Shown in pieces: positions 1 through 12,227 of a stretch of DNA of 64,000 nucleotides (position 1 is its first letter; every line of letters begins with the position of its first letter). The notes beneath the pieces were generated by a model. It saw nothing but the letters and a program-made list of their open reading frames with translations, made no database searches and was not told the origin of the DNA. Made by a program: the position numbers and the translations under genes. The DNA lies in the NCBI GenBank assembly GCA_024220525.1, contig JAMYWO010000117.1:17501-81500 (forward strand), in the 5' to 3' direction. Origin of the DNA: Cochliopodium minus. Taxonomy: Eukaryota; Discosea; Himatismenida; Cochliopodiidae.

Positions 1-310
1 TAGCAAAAAGTTGATTAATCATTATTGTTATCTATTTAAAGTGTTATTAACTTCATTATCTCTGATTTTTATTTATTTATTCAAAAATTGAGGAATTAAA
101 AAAAAGAAAATCAAAAAATCTACTATTATCAATGAGAATTGAGATGGGATCCTTCTGCTATCCATCCTTTTTCATAAATTTGTTTCATTCTTTTCATTTA
201 TTTTTAAATATCAATAATAAAAAAATAAATAAAAAAAAAATCAATATTTTCATATTTTCAAACAAAAATTTAGAAAAATTATACTGTAATATAAAATTTA
301 TAAATTTTAA
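1..310. other. AT-rich intergenic stretch
   Basis: No supported gene. A short open frame starting at 132 has low-complexity N/K/F/I composition and no recognisable motif, so it is not called. The stretch probably holds the promoter and 5' leader of the ArfGAP gene that starts at 311. Confidence 0.5.
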
Positions 311-3300
311 ATGATACGTAGGGGAACAAAAGTAAGGAAAGAATTGCTCGATAAGAAATCTGAAGATATTTATGTTGTAGATAAAGAAACTGCAGATGAA
401 AATCTCCTTGCTAAAGTGTTTTTGGAGAATTCAAATTGTGCAGATTGTGGAGATAATGGTATATAAATTAAAAATATCAAATTTTTTGAGGGGAGAATAA
501 AAAAATTTTTAATTTTTTTGTTTTGAAGCATCCCAATTTGCAGTTATAAAATTTGGAGTGTTTGTATGTTCACAATGTGCATCAATACATAGATCATATC
601 CTCTCCATAGACTGAAAGAATTGAATGAAGATGAATTTGAATTTAGTGAATTATCAGTAAGAATAGATTTTCTTTCAAAATAAAGGAAAATATAGAAATT
701 TAATCAATATATATATATAGAATCATAATCTTTAATACTCAAATAATCTTTATAATAATTATTTCAAATACCTTTATTTATTCTTCCATATTCATATCCC
801 TTTTTACTTCCATTAGTTTTTGACATTATGGGGAAATAAAAATGCAAATAAATTATTGGAAGAAAATTTGGAATCATTCAGACAAAAACCAAAACCATCA
901 TCAGATCTGTAATAAACAATCCAACAAAAAAAAATAATTATAAAAAATTTTCTTTGCTCCACATCCTTTTTTGATAATAATATTTAATCCTTAATACTGT
1001 TTTTCTTGATAAATTAATAAATTTCTTCAAAATATAATCCCTTCATCTCAAAGGAATGATAAGAAATACTTTATAGATGAGAAATATGAACAACTAAAAT
1101 TCACATTGAATGGCACATTCGTCACCTTCAAGGAGGAAACTGCCCTCAAACTCGTCAATATGCAATCTGTAGTTGAAGAAGTCGATTATACCGTGAAGGA
1201 GAGGAAGAAGGAAGGTCTTTTGATGAAGAAGAAACTTGGGAAGAATTGGAAGAACAGATATTGCTTTTTGACAACGAAACATTTTGTTTATTATGATAGC
1301 AAGAAGGTATGATTCTAAAAATTAAGATATTTTCATTTTTATTTTGAACGGAGGATTCCAATTTTTGATGAAATACAAAATTTAAATTCTTTTATTTTTA
1401 ACTTTAATCAAAATTGAACCAGATCATTTGATATTCTCAATAATCCATTATTATAAATAATTTCTTTTAATCATTAATTTATCATCTTTTTTTTTTTTCA
1501 AAAACTTTTTTTAAAAATATAGAGCTTTCAAGAAAACCTTGAATCTCCATTGGGAATAATCAAGTTAGCGCTAACAACCATAAATTTTGACGAAGATTCT
1601 AAAAAATTCACCATAGTAGGACCAGTAGCAACATATATATTCGAGGCAGAAACACTTGAAGAATGCCATCAGTGGGTTGAACAACTTAAAAACTCATTGA
1701 TGGACCTTAAGAATTTAACAAACAGTGGGTCCCATGAAATACTTGAAGTAAAGCCTAAGACTGTAGTTAAAGAGGGATGGGCTACTAAAAGAGGTGGAAA
1801 AAAACAAACTTGGAGAAAGAGATGGCTTGTTTTGACTGACAAATCTCTTTTGTATTTCAAAGTCAAGGAAGATACCATTCCTCAAGGGGTTATGAGTCTC
1901 AGCAAGACAAAAGCAAGAAGAGGTAAAAAAAAAATTGTTAATTTAAATTTAATTTACATTTATTTTGAAGGACAATTTGTAATTTAATTTGAAGATTAAT
2001 TTATAATTTAAATTTTTTTTGCATTTGAATTAAAATTTTTTTTATTGTATTTTTTATTATTTCATTTTTATTATTTTATTTTATTTTATTTTATTTTTAT
2101 CTTTAGCAACACCAATTGAGATATCTAAAGATGTTTGTCTGGCTATCGAAACTCCTGGGAGAACTTTCTGGATCACATTCGAAGATGAAAGCGAGCTTTT
2201 GTCTTGGCAAGAAGCCATAGACAGAGTGATCAACGAACTTAACAAGGGAGTGTACGCAGTATCCTCAGGAAACACAAAACCAGAAGACGTAAAAAAAAAT
2301 TATTATAATTTTAAACAAAATTGTTTATTTTTTATTGAATTTTTTATAATTATTATTAAAATTTTTAAAAAAAAGGTAATAAAAGAGGGTTACCTTGTCA
2401 AAAAGGGTAATAACATTAAAAATGATTGGAAAAGAAGATTTTTCGTATTAAAAGACGACTACATAAACTATTATGATACACATAATGACACTGAACCTCT
2501 GGGAACGATCAAGCTTATCACTCTTAGTGTTTCTGCTTCCAACTTGAAGCCTTACTGCATCCAGTTCACTACTCCAAACAGAAAGTACTTTGCGTATGCC
2601 ACCAATGGAGAAGAAATGAATGAGTGGCTCAATTTAATCATAGAAGCAAAATCCAAACAATTAGGATCATCTGGTAAAAAAATTTTTAATCTTATCTTTT
2701 ATATTAATTAAAATTAATAATTAATTAAAAAAATTAAAAAAAATTAAAAAAAATTAAAAAAAATTAAAAAAAATTTATTAAATTTTGAAAAATAGGCAAG
2801 GATCTTGTTATTCCTTCTAATACTAAGAGTTTTGGAAGTGAACAACTCCAAACCATTGATGTCAGAATGTCTGGAGTGATATCAAAGCTCGGAAACGCTA
2901 GCATAAAGTCATTCAAGCCAAGATACTGCGTCTTGACAGGAACCACCTTTTCATACTACAAAACACAAAGTGAGAAGAAGCCTTTAGGTGAAATAAACTT
3001 GTTGCTTTGTTCCGTCAAAAAATCAAATAAAAACAACAAGTTTGGGTTTGATCTCATCATCCCCCAAAGAACCTACTGCTTCCTCTGCAAGGACTCCAAC
3101 GAATCAGACAAGTGGATCTTGGAGATTCAAAACGCGACCTCAGGACTTTACTATGGTCTCAAAAATGATGAACAGACGCAAACAGAAGATAAGGAAGTCT
3201 CTCCTCAAAACACAAACAACACAAATAACACCAATTCTACAAATAACAATTCTACTGACAACACAAATTCAAATTGCAATAGTAATTCTAACAGCAACAA

Positions 3301-5408
3301 TCACTTTGGCGGTGGGAATGGCAGATTCAGCGAGAGGACAAGCTACAAGGGTGGCTGGACCACCCAGTACAGTCTTGATGACACCAGTACTAGGTCTGAC
3401 AGATCACAGACCATGCAAAATGCAAGAAAGGCAATACAAGAGGTCTTGTACAAACGTGGCAATGATGTTTGTGCAGATTGTAAAAAAAAAAAAAAATTAT
3501 TTTCTGATAGAATTTATATTTTTACTTAATTTTTTGTTATTTAAAAAAATTTTTGTTTTCTGCGCTCATTTTCTTAATTTTTCTAATTTTTCTAGTTTTT
3601 ATTTTAAAATAATTTTTTCGTTACTATTTTTTAAAAAAGGCAACACTGCAAATCCTACTTGGGCTTCAACATCCATTGGTATTTTCATTTGCATTGATTG
3701 CTCAGGGATACACAGATCACTGGGCGTTCACATATCCACTGTCAGGTCCGTCGAGCTGGACAGTTGGGACATCAACGTAGTCAACTTTATGTCCGAGAAT
3801 GGAAATATGAAGGTCAACGCCATCTACGAATATGAGATTCCAAAGCCTTTTGTCAAACCTTCTTCCAACACTTCGAGAAATGAAAAAACAGAGTTTATAA
3901 GGTATCTATCTTCATTCAAAAAAAAATTTCTCTTCAAAAAATATATACTTGTTCCAATTTTATTTCTTCTTTAATCTGAATTTTTTTAATTCATTAATCT
4001 TTTATGATTATTTTATTTTTTTTTTCCAGTTTTTTCACTTCATTAAAAAACCTAATTTTGTTTCATTTTTTAAAAAAATACTGATTTAATTTTATTTAAA
4101 TAATTTTGAATTTTTTTCCGTTATATTTTTAGTTTCATCAAAAATATGAAAAAATAATTTTATTTCATTTCTAAGTTTTACAATTTTAATTTTTATATTT
4201 TCTTCAAAAAATTTTATTTTCTCATTAATTTTTGATTTTCAATTTTTTATAGAGCGAAATATGTAGATAAGATGTTTGCAGATCCAACAATCATTTCAAA
4301 GGACACAAGACAAATCGACAAAAAGGTGGACATCTTCAAAGAGGGTTTTCTCACCAAACAGGGCCACAAAAGAAAAAACTGGAAGAAACGTTGGTTCACT
4401 CTCCGTAATCAATATCTCTTTTACTACAAAGAAAAGGGTGACAAATTTCCTGCTGGTAAACAACATTTTTTTATTAATTTTAATTTTTTTTTCCAACTTT
4501 TTATTTATTAAATTTAATTTATTCGAAATTTTATTATTTTATTAATTTGTTTTTAATTTTCTTTAATTTTATTTTTTCATTTTCCTTTTCTTTTCTTTTT
4601 TTTTTTGATTATAATTTGTTTTTTAGGAAAAATTTTCTTGCAAGGGAAAAATTCTTATGTAGAAAGAGATGAGAGCAATCTTAGATCCGAGTTCGCTTTC
4701 AGAATCTTTACGTCTGATTCCATCTACCCTGTCTACGCTGAAAATGAAGAACAATTGAATATTTGGATCAAAACTCTTTCTAGTGTGGTAAAAAAAAACT
4801 AAATTAACAAAAAATAAAAAAAATAATTTAAATAAAAAAAAATAAACAATATAAAAAAAATAAACAATATAAAAAAAAAACTAAATGATATCAAATTTTA
4901 ATTTATTATTATTTTTTTAGTTTGAAAGATTTGGAAATTCAGAATTGACTGTTTCTCTGGGCTCAGAAACTGAAAGAAAAATGGAAGTTGACGTGGAGAA
5001 TCTTTTGAAAGAGAATGACAAAATAGACTTTCTCTACAAACAAGGAGCTGGTGTCACTGGAAAAGGTTGGAAAAAAAGACAATTCGTTCTTAAGGGAAGT
5101 GAATTGTATTATATTCATCCAGAAACTAATGTAAAAAGTTTTTTAATTTTTATTTTTTATTTTTTATTTTTTATTAAAGTTCCATATTTTTTTTTTAATT
5201 AAAAATCATTAAATTGAAATTATTTTAAAAAAAGAAAATAATGGGATCCATAAACTTTTCTGGATCTACTATTAAAACTGCTGTCAGTGACTCTAGAACA
5301 AATTGTTTCGAAATCATCACTCCCAACAGAGTATGGATGTTGTCCGCAGAGAGTCAACAGTCCTGCATTGAATGGATTGACATTTTGAAAGAAAAAGTCC
5401 ATCTTTGA
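311..5408 (+). CDS. Protein with two ArfGAP and six PH domains
   Basis: Multi-exon gene encoding roughly 1,050 residues. Exon 1 (311-458) and exon 2 (529-656) form an ArfGAP zinc finger with exact CX2CX16CX2C spacing (CADC...CSQC), followed by IHR, which holds the arginine finger of the family. PH domains then start near 1207 (KEGLLMKKK), 1768 ([11 protein letters not shown]), 2378 ([10 protein letters not shown]) and 2866 ([10 protein letters not shown]). A linker rich in N, S and T (about 3190-3300) follows. The second ArfGAP finger is split by an intron at its second Cys (CADC|NTANPTW...[12 protein letters not shown], again X16). Two more PH domains follow, near 4342 ([11 protein letters not shown]) and 5025 (DFLYKQGAG). 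The family stimulates GTP hydrolysis on Arf GTPases at phosphoinositide membranes. The ArfGAP-PH-PH order resembles ADAP/centaurin-alpha, extended and partly duplicated. The start is the first ATG in frame with the finger. That the 5' finger and the rest are one transcript is inferred from frame and splice signals. Confidence 0.8.
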
Positions 5409-5558
5409 AAGAAAAAATATCAGAAAAACTCTTTTTTTTTTTCTGCATATTATGTTTTGTTTGTTTTCATAATAAAAAAGTTTTAGTTTATTAATTTTAT
5501 TTTTTAATTTTTTTTTATTTTTTTTATTTAATTTTTACTGAAAAAAAATAAAAAAAAA

Positions 5559-6360
5559 ATGTCTTATATATCGAATGCAGTAGAAGTAATTGCAAGCCAT
5601 GTTGGTTTGCATAAAAAAATAACAGGATCAGATTGGAAAGCTATCGAATCAATCCTCAATCAACTGAAATGGGATAGAGATTTTGGAATAGATTTCAAGA
5701 AGCCATTGAGAAAGCATCCTTACATCATGAACATCTGCCAGAATAAGAAGATGGCTCTACAATTATTTTTTGTGCCTCCCAATACTAATATTCCTTTGCA
5801 TGATCATCCCTATATGGATGTGAGATGCAAGATAATGCATGGGGAGGTTGATTATAAATCATATTCAATAATAAAGAAGATAGAAGGGTAAAAATAACAA
5901 TTTGAATAATATGTTGATAAATATGATCTCATACCATCCAATAACCCTTATTTCCTTTCTTATTAATTTGTTTTTTGATGTGTATTTTTATTTTAGAATT
6001 AGAAAATCTCCTATCTTCTTGGCTAAGAATGAATTCAAGGATACCATCAATAACTCTCATTCTATTGTTGATATCGAAAGAATCAAGGGTAATCTCCATT
6101 CCTTCAATACAAAAGATCAAGGTTGTGTATTCTTAGACCTATTGGTACCACCATATGATCCTCCAGCAAGGGATATCACCTATTTCAAGATATTGAGCCA
6201 AAATGAAAAGACAAAAGAAGAAGCTTTCAAATATAACAGTGATTTATCTCTTAATATCGAAAATATTGATGAGGTTGATACAATTTTGGGTATTGGATCA
6301 CAACCAAATTTTCCAATTTCTCTTGAAGATTATACTGGATATAAAGTGACCAATTGGTGA
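5559..6360 (+). CDS. Cysteamine/plant cysteine dioxygenase family (ADO/PCO-like) thiol dioxygenase
   Basis: Two exons (5559-5887 and 5997-6360) total 693 nt and encode 230 residues, close to the usual size of the family. The cupin metal site is visible: IPLHDHPYMDV gives two of the three iron-binding His, and the third is probably the His in GNLHSF. The family-typical stretch CVFLDLLVPPYDPPARDITYF follows (residues are contiguous through the conserved PPY). ADO/PCO enzymes add O2 to the thiol of cysteamine or of N-terminal Cys in proteins, and act as oxygen sensors in animals and plants. Whether this one acts on small thiols or on proteins cannot be told from sequence. It lies about 150 bp downstream of the ArfGAP gene on the same strand. 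Confidence 0.85.
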
Positions 6361-6758
6361 TTATTATAACGATATTTTGAAGATAAAACCTTAATTTATT
6401 TGTAGCATATTCTTTAATTTTCTATTGTATCTGATTGTTTATAGGAAGCAAAATTGATTTTTATTTTTATTTTTTAATAATTATAAAATTATAAAAAAAA
6501 AAAGGAAAATATTTATTCATATTTTTTGTCTAATTTTCAAGAAAGGGTTTTAAATAAGCCTTTTATTTGTTTTCTCACCAAATATAAAATCAAAATGATG
6601 AATAATTCGCGAATGAATTCAAAATGTTTATCATATAATTGCATATCTGATTGATTTTATAAACCTCTTTTTTTCATATTTTTATAAACAAACCCAGATT
6701 TAAATATAGATTAAATCATTCTTGTCCTTCTCTGCATGTTTTTAAAATAAAAAAGAAA
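6361..6758. other. Intergenic, no gene seen
   Basis: AT-rich spacer of about 400 bp between the dioxygenase stop and the next ATG. I see no open frame, structured RNA or repeat beyond homopolymer runs. It should contain the 3' end of one transcript and the promoter of the next. Confidence 0.5.
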
Positions 6759-7336
6759 ATGGAGGAAACAAATTTAAAAGATATATTTGAAGAAGATAAA
6801 TTAGAATCATTGGATACTTCTGATGAAAATGAATACTTATATGAAACTGAAGCTCCAAATGTAAAGTATATGAATTAAATTATCTTTTCAAAAAAAATTG
6901 AGAAAATATTTAATTTGCAAAGGACTTGTGCAAGTATGTTCAACAAATTTTGAAGAGAAAATATAAAGAAAGGAAAGATATTCCCACTTCTTTTATAAAA
7001 TTCTCTTCAGATCTGAAACTGACGAGATCATTAGCAAAAATATTGAAAGAAAAAATTGTGATGATGGCAAGAAAGGGCATTGTAAGTGAGGATCATCTAA
7101 TAGTTGATAGTATTAACAAACAAAAGGATAATGTTTTCATATCTCCAAATATTGAACTGATGAGTGATAATTTTATAGATAATAAAGGTTTGGGAAACTT
7201 GGAAATTGATGATAATGAATTGGTAGATGCTACACAAGATATAATTCAAGATTCCGAAATAACTGGGATGATGGATAATGTTAAAAATGATAATGTTGTA
7301 AATAAAAAAAGGAAGAGAAATGAGACAGATGATTGA
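6759..7336 (+). CDS. Unknown small acidic protein with a C-terminal nuclear localisation-type signal
   Basis: Not recognised. Two exons (6759-6860 and 6923-7336) total 516 nt and encode 171 residues. The first exon is acidic (MEETNLKDIFEEDKLE). The second has a helical-looking segment (SLAKILKEKIVMMARKGIV) and ends in a basic cluster, NKKRKRNETDD, that looks like a nuclear localisation signal. A chromatin or transcription role is possible but rests only on composition and the basic tail. Both splice sites are canonical (GT...AG) and keep the frame. Confidence 0.5.
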
Positions 7337-7407
7337 TTCAATCAAGTTTAGAGTGAAATTTATGTTATTTAATTTATGTAAGATATAAATAAAATTGAAT
7401 TGTATAA

Positions 7408-8570
7408 ATGAAAGCAATTTGTAAATTGATTGAATACAAGAATCAAAAAGAGATTAAAAACAATATTCTCACTTATAATTTCATTCAAACCATTTGGGAA
7501 ATAAGACATACTTATCTTTCGACCAATGAAGCGAAAGAATTCTTGAATAAAATCTATTTATCCAATAAAAATGAGAATATCGCCAAAAAATTGGCCAAAG
7601 AAGATAAAAAAGTTTATTTCTTTGATTTATTGAAATATATCATCGAAGAACTTTCTTTGGAAGCAGGATTTGAAGTGGATGATGAATGTATGATGAGTTA
7701 TAGATTGATGAGCAAAGAATATCCCTCTGTATCAAATGAAGGAAAATTTCATAGTAAAAAAAAAAAAAAAAATTTTTTTTCTTGATGAAAATTTATTAAA
7801 GATTTGATTTTGAAAAGTTGAAAATAAATTAGTGAAATATTTAGAATGGGGAGAACCATATTTATTGGAAGAGTTAGAAAATATTGAACATACTAGTAAA
7901 ATGTTCAACAACGAAATCAAAGAGGGAGTTTTTGATTTAAATTTACAAGTGGATGGAATAGGAAATTATGGATATGTAGGAATGGGATTTGCAAAATATT
8001 CAAAGGATAGTAAAATAGTTTCTTTTTTTTGAAATATTGTTTAATCATTATATTAAAAATATTAAAAATTTTTTGATTACATTATAATTTAAATTTGTTT
8101 TTAATTTCATTTATTTATTTTTATTTAAATTAGTAAATGATGGATGGATCGGGGATCATCAACCCTCTTACATATTTTCGACGTTTCCATTCAAAGATCA
8201 TACAATATGTGCGCATTATCCAAAAATGCAACACGTTGCCTTCTTGTCCTTTCCATGTTTCAAAAACAAAGAAATAATAACAGTGAGATACGACAATAAC
8301 TTACACAAATTATCTTTACTCATCAATCTATTTGATACTGGAATTTGTATTGAAGGTGTTCCAAGTGGTCTTGTTCCTGTTGTTTCTTTTTGTAAAGGTA
8401 CTACTTTGAAGGTTGTTTTTTTTGGTTGGAATAAAGAAAATTTTTCTTTTTTACCTCTCCTTTCCAAGAGATTTGTTTTTAATTTTTTCATGGTTCGTCA
8501 GTTTATAAAGAAGAAAGGTATTGTTATTGACAAAAACATTTTTCACAAAATTTTGGAATACATTTTCTAG
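7408..8570 (+). CDS. SPRY/B30.2-like protein with shared C-terminal hydrophobic module
   Basis: Three exons (7408-7753, 7833-8009, 8134-8570) total exactly 960 nt and encode 319 residues. The middle and C-terminal parts carry SPRY-like features: DGWIGDHQPSYIFSTFP, then a hydrophobic strand pattern with GVPSGLVPVVSFCKGTTLKVVF, which resembles the LYPAVSL..G..v.v.F strand typical of the fold. SPRY domains usually bind target proteins, often as the substrate-binding part of ubiquitin ligases. The last 35 residues (FVFNFFMVRQFIKKKG...IFHKILEYIF) align by pattern with the C-termini of the ankyrin and LRR proteins in this window. The fold assignment is from pattern only; no catalytic residues are expected. 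Confidence 0.6.
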
Positions 8571-8812
8571 AATAATAAAGAAAATTTTTTTTTTTTGAAA
8601 AGTAAATTAAAAAATTTTTTATATTGATTTAATTTTGAAAAAAAAATAAAAAAAAAAAAAAATTTAAAATCTTTTTGATGAGAGTAAAACTTTATTCTCA
8701 TTCAATTTTGTCTAGTAAATTAGAAAATTAAATAAGTTCAATCACTTCCTTAGTTTTCGATAACTCTTTTTTTTTTAAAAACCTTGATTTTTCAAAGAAA
8801 AAAAAAAAAAAA
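8571..8812. other. Short intergenic spacer
   Basis: AT-rich, with T and A homopolymers only. Presumably holds the promoter of the downstream acyltransferase gene. Confidence 0.4.
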
Positions 8813-10786
8813 ATGAAATTGAAATTTAGAAAAAATTATTTAAAAAGAGGCAAATTTAATTTTTATTCTACACATAGATCCAAGATCAAAATCCCTGATT
8901 ATCATCTCTTCAAAGGATATGAATCATTCGTAATCATATCAAATTTTAAATTAATAAATAAAAAAATCACTTTCACCCTGACAATTCCAATAGATAGATC
9001 AAAATCCATTTGAGCTATATTATGGTGGTAAATTAAATAAGATAAATGTTGCATATGAAACATGGGGAGTTTTGAATAAAGGTAAATGAAACAAATAATT
9101 TTTTATATCTTCATTTATTCATGTATTTAGATAAATCAAATGCAATTCTTTTGCATACTGGTTTATCTGCATCATCACATGCAAAATCTACTTTGAAGAA
9201 TAAAAGCAATGGATGGTAAAATAATTATAAATAAAATAATTAATAAATAAAATGATTAATAAATTAATAAATTAAAAATCAATAAATAAAAATGATTCTT
9301 TTGACAAAAGGTGGGTAATTAAGATATTTGAAAAAATTAATTTTTTTTTGTTTATTGGATTTGTTTGTTAGGAAAATTTCATTGGGGAGGGAGATGAATA
9401 TCCAATAAATACAAATAAATATTTCGTGATTTGTTGCAATGTTTTGGGAGGATGCTTTGGGAGCACTGGTAAATAAAATTTATCTTTTAAAATTACAAAA
9501 AAAAATAATAATGAAATTCAAAATTTAAAGGGCCTAGTTCAATTGATCCAGATAATGGGTAATTATTCTTAAATGAAAAACATTAATACAATTTTTAATC
9601 ATTTTTTATTTTAGTGAAAGATATGCAGGAAATTTTCCAGTAAAAAATTTTTAAAAAATTAATTGTATTTTTGAATTATTTACATATGTTTTTTTTTTTC
9701 TATAATATTTATTTTTATTTTTAAAATTTTTTATTTAAGATACTTTCAGTGTTTGACATAGTTAAATCACAATTTAAATTATTGGACAATTTAAAAATAG
9801 AAAAACTGTACGCTTCAGTAGGATCATCACTAGGAGGCATGCAAAGTTTAGCAGCAGCCCTCATGTTCCCAGAAAGAGTCGACAAGATGGTAACGATATC
9901 CGCATCTAGTTATTCTCACCCCTATTCCGTTGCTTTAAGACATATTCAAAGAAAAATCATCATGAATGACCCTAATTGGAACAATGGGTTTTATTATGAT
10001 TCACACAATGAATATCCTCTTAATGGAATGAAGACTGCGAGACAACTAGTATTTATTTTTTTATTTTTTTTTGATTTTAATTATTTTTTACACCATCTAT
10101 TGTTTTATTTTTTATTTTTCAAAGGGAATTGTAACATACAGAAGTGGACCTGAGTGGGAAACAAGGTTGATTTAAATTTCAAAAAAAAATATTTATTTTT
10201 TAATTTTAATTTATTTGTTTTTTATTTATAGGTTCGGAAATAAAAAAATAGATCCGATCTCCCTTCCCAAATTAAACATTTCAGATTTTTTGGTGGAAAG
10301 TTACTTAGATCACAATAGCGATCAGTTTACTAACAGATTCGATCCTAATTCTCTACTATGGATATCCAAAGCTATGGATCTTTTCGATGCTTCTCACCTT
10401 ATCCATTCCAAAAGTAGGAAATAGATTTTTATTATTATTATTTTATTATTTTAATTTTTTTATTTTTACTTTATTTTTTTCTTTTTTTAGATTCTTCCAA
10501 TCCTACATTTAAAGAATACCAAGAATCAATTAAATCACAAAACAAAACACAAAGAGAATATCTCCTACAAACATTTGAGAGGATAAAAAAGATACCTGTC
10601 TTAAATATTGGTGCCAAAAGTGACATACTGTTTCCTGTTGAACAGCAAAGAGACATCACTTCCCTATTAAGTGAATCTGGAAACTCCTCTGTGACTTACC
10701 ATGAAATTGATGGTTTTTATGGTCATGATACTTTCTTAGTTGATTTGAAAAATGTTGGTGATCCCCTTAAAAAACATTTGGATTAA
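8813..10786 (+). CDS. metX: Homoserine O-acetyltransferase family (MetX-like) alpha/beta hydrolase
   Basis: Eleven exons: 8813-8929, 8994-9081, 9131-9215, 9311-9314, 9372-9468, 9531-9558, 9615-9639, 9740-10048, 10125-10165, 10232-10413, 10491-10786. They sum to 1272 nt and encode 423 residues in one frame. Family landmarks appear in order: [37 protein letters not shown], nucleophile elbow GSSLGGMQ (Ser), acid GAKSDILFP (Asp) and GHDTFL (His). MetX-type enzymes acetylate homoserine, or serine in some fungi and bacteria, for methionine or cysteine synthesis; sequence alone does not fix the substrate. The fourth exon is only 4 nt (GTGG), and it is needed to make the conserved WW and to keep frame. 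The N-terminal exon is basic and not conserved, so it may be a targeting sequence. Confidence 0.88.
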
Positions 10787-10922
10787 AAAATATTTATTTA
10801 TTTCAAGTTTGTTTTATTTTTGAAAGAAAAAAAAATCAATGATCACCTTGAATTTCAATAAAAATTTAATATTTATTTGAATTAAAAAAAATAAAAAAAA
10901 AAATATAAAAAAAATATAAAAA

Positions 10923-12112
10923 ATGTTAGTCAATATTAACTTTAGAAATGCAAAGGATATTTGGTATCCTTTTTCAATCATACAGAAAGGATCAAATCGA
11001 TTTGAAGAAATATACACGAATAGTGTGGATGAAAAAATTTATTTCAAATATGATCAATATCTGAAATATTATTCTCCACAATCCAATGGTGCTTTGTAAA
11101 ATAGATCATCAATAATATTTAAAATAAGAAAATATTATTTATTTTGACAATATCTCTTTGAGAATAAAACCTATAAATTTATAGAGGATGATATTCAATG
11201 ATATCAACGATATATAAGATATAAACAATATCATTCTCCAATAAATCATAATTAGAAACAACTTTAATTACAAATAAAGAATATAAAATTAAATTTGAAA
11301 ACTCAAAATGATTTATATAATCACAGTTGTGGCATCGCTAGTAGCGTGATGATACTCAATATATTGAATGGAGAGAAGAAATATAATCAAGAGGTAATAT
11401 TTAAGGAGATATTAGGATTGCATGTAAAGGATAAAGAAAGAATGAGGTATGGAATCTCATTAAGGGTAGTCAAGCAAATACTGGGTTTTTTCAAAAAAAA
11501 AAAAAAATTAAAATAAATTAAAATAAAATTTTTCAAAAAATTTTAAAAAAGAGGATAGAGGAGCAAAAGTTAAAATTAATTTTTTTTGTTAAAAATTTTT
11601 ATTTAATCTTAAAAGATTTCCATTTTATTTTAACTTAATTTTTTTAATATTTTATTTTTCAAAAAGGTAGAGATGATAAATAGTGAAAAGAGAGATGTTT
11701 TGAAGAAAGAATTGATGAGTAATCTTCAAAGTGGAAACGATGAGAAATTTATCATTTGTAATTTTTGGAGACAGTTCAAAGATCATAGAGGAGGTTAAAA
11801 AATTTTAAAAAAAAAATTTTAAAAAAAAAATAAATTTAAAAATAAAAAAAAAATTATTTTAAAAATAAAATTTAAAATAAAATTTAAAATAAAAATAAAA
11901 ATATTTTAGAATTTAAAAATAAAATAATTTTAGGACATTTTTCTCCTGTCGGAGCTTATTGTAAGAAGGACAACTCTTTGTTGATTGTTGACACCAACCC
12001 AAAAAGATTCCAACATCATTGGATAGGTTTGGAAGACATGCTTTCTTTGATGAACACTCTAGACAGAACAGAGAACGAACAAAGAGGATTTCTTGTTGTT
12101 TCAAATAAATGA
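10923..12112 (+). CDS. Phytochelatin synthase family (papain-like gamma-glutamylcysteine transpeptidase/peptidase)
   Basis: Multi-exon gene. The catalytic triad is visible in family context: Cys in NHSCGIASSVMILNIL, His in GGHFSPVGAY, and Asp in LLIVDTNPKRFQHHWI. The segment FIICNFWRQFKDHRGG also matches the family. Eukaryotic relatives build phytochelatins from glutathione for metal detoxification or cleave glutathione S-conjugates. Only the N-terminal catalytic domain is present, as in prokaryotic and some protist forms; the plant Cys-rich C-terminal region is absent. Exon 1 encodes a plausible family start (YFKYDQYL before the catalytic exon), but its 3' splice partner is uncertain: the frame works with a GT at 11083 and an AG at 11280. 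Gene start and stop are better supported than that junction. Confidence 0.78.
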
Positions 12113-12227
12113 AAGAAAAAAAAAAATAATTGTGGAATATCTTGTATTAAAATAAAATTAAATTTGAAAAAAATTAATAATTAAAAATTAAAAATTAAAA
12201 ATAATACAAAAAAATTTTTTTTATTAT

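Noticed and set aside
132-314. 60-residue frame at the window start
   Set aside because: Low-complexity N/K/I composition and an overlap with the better-supported start of the ArfGAP gene.
3042-3974. 310-residue open frame on the plus strand overlapping the ArfGAP gene
   Set aside because: It mixes the wrong frame of PH4 with intron sequence and only its last part coincides with the true ArfGAP exon; the other frame matches known domains.
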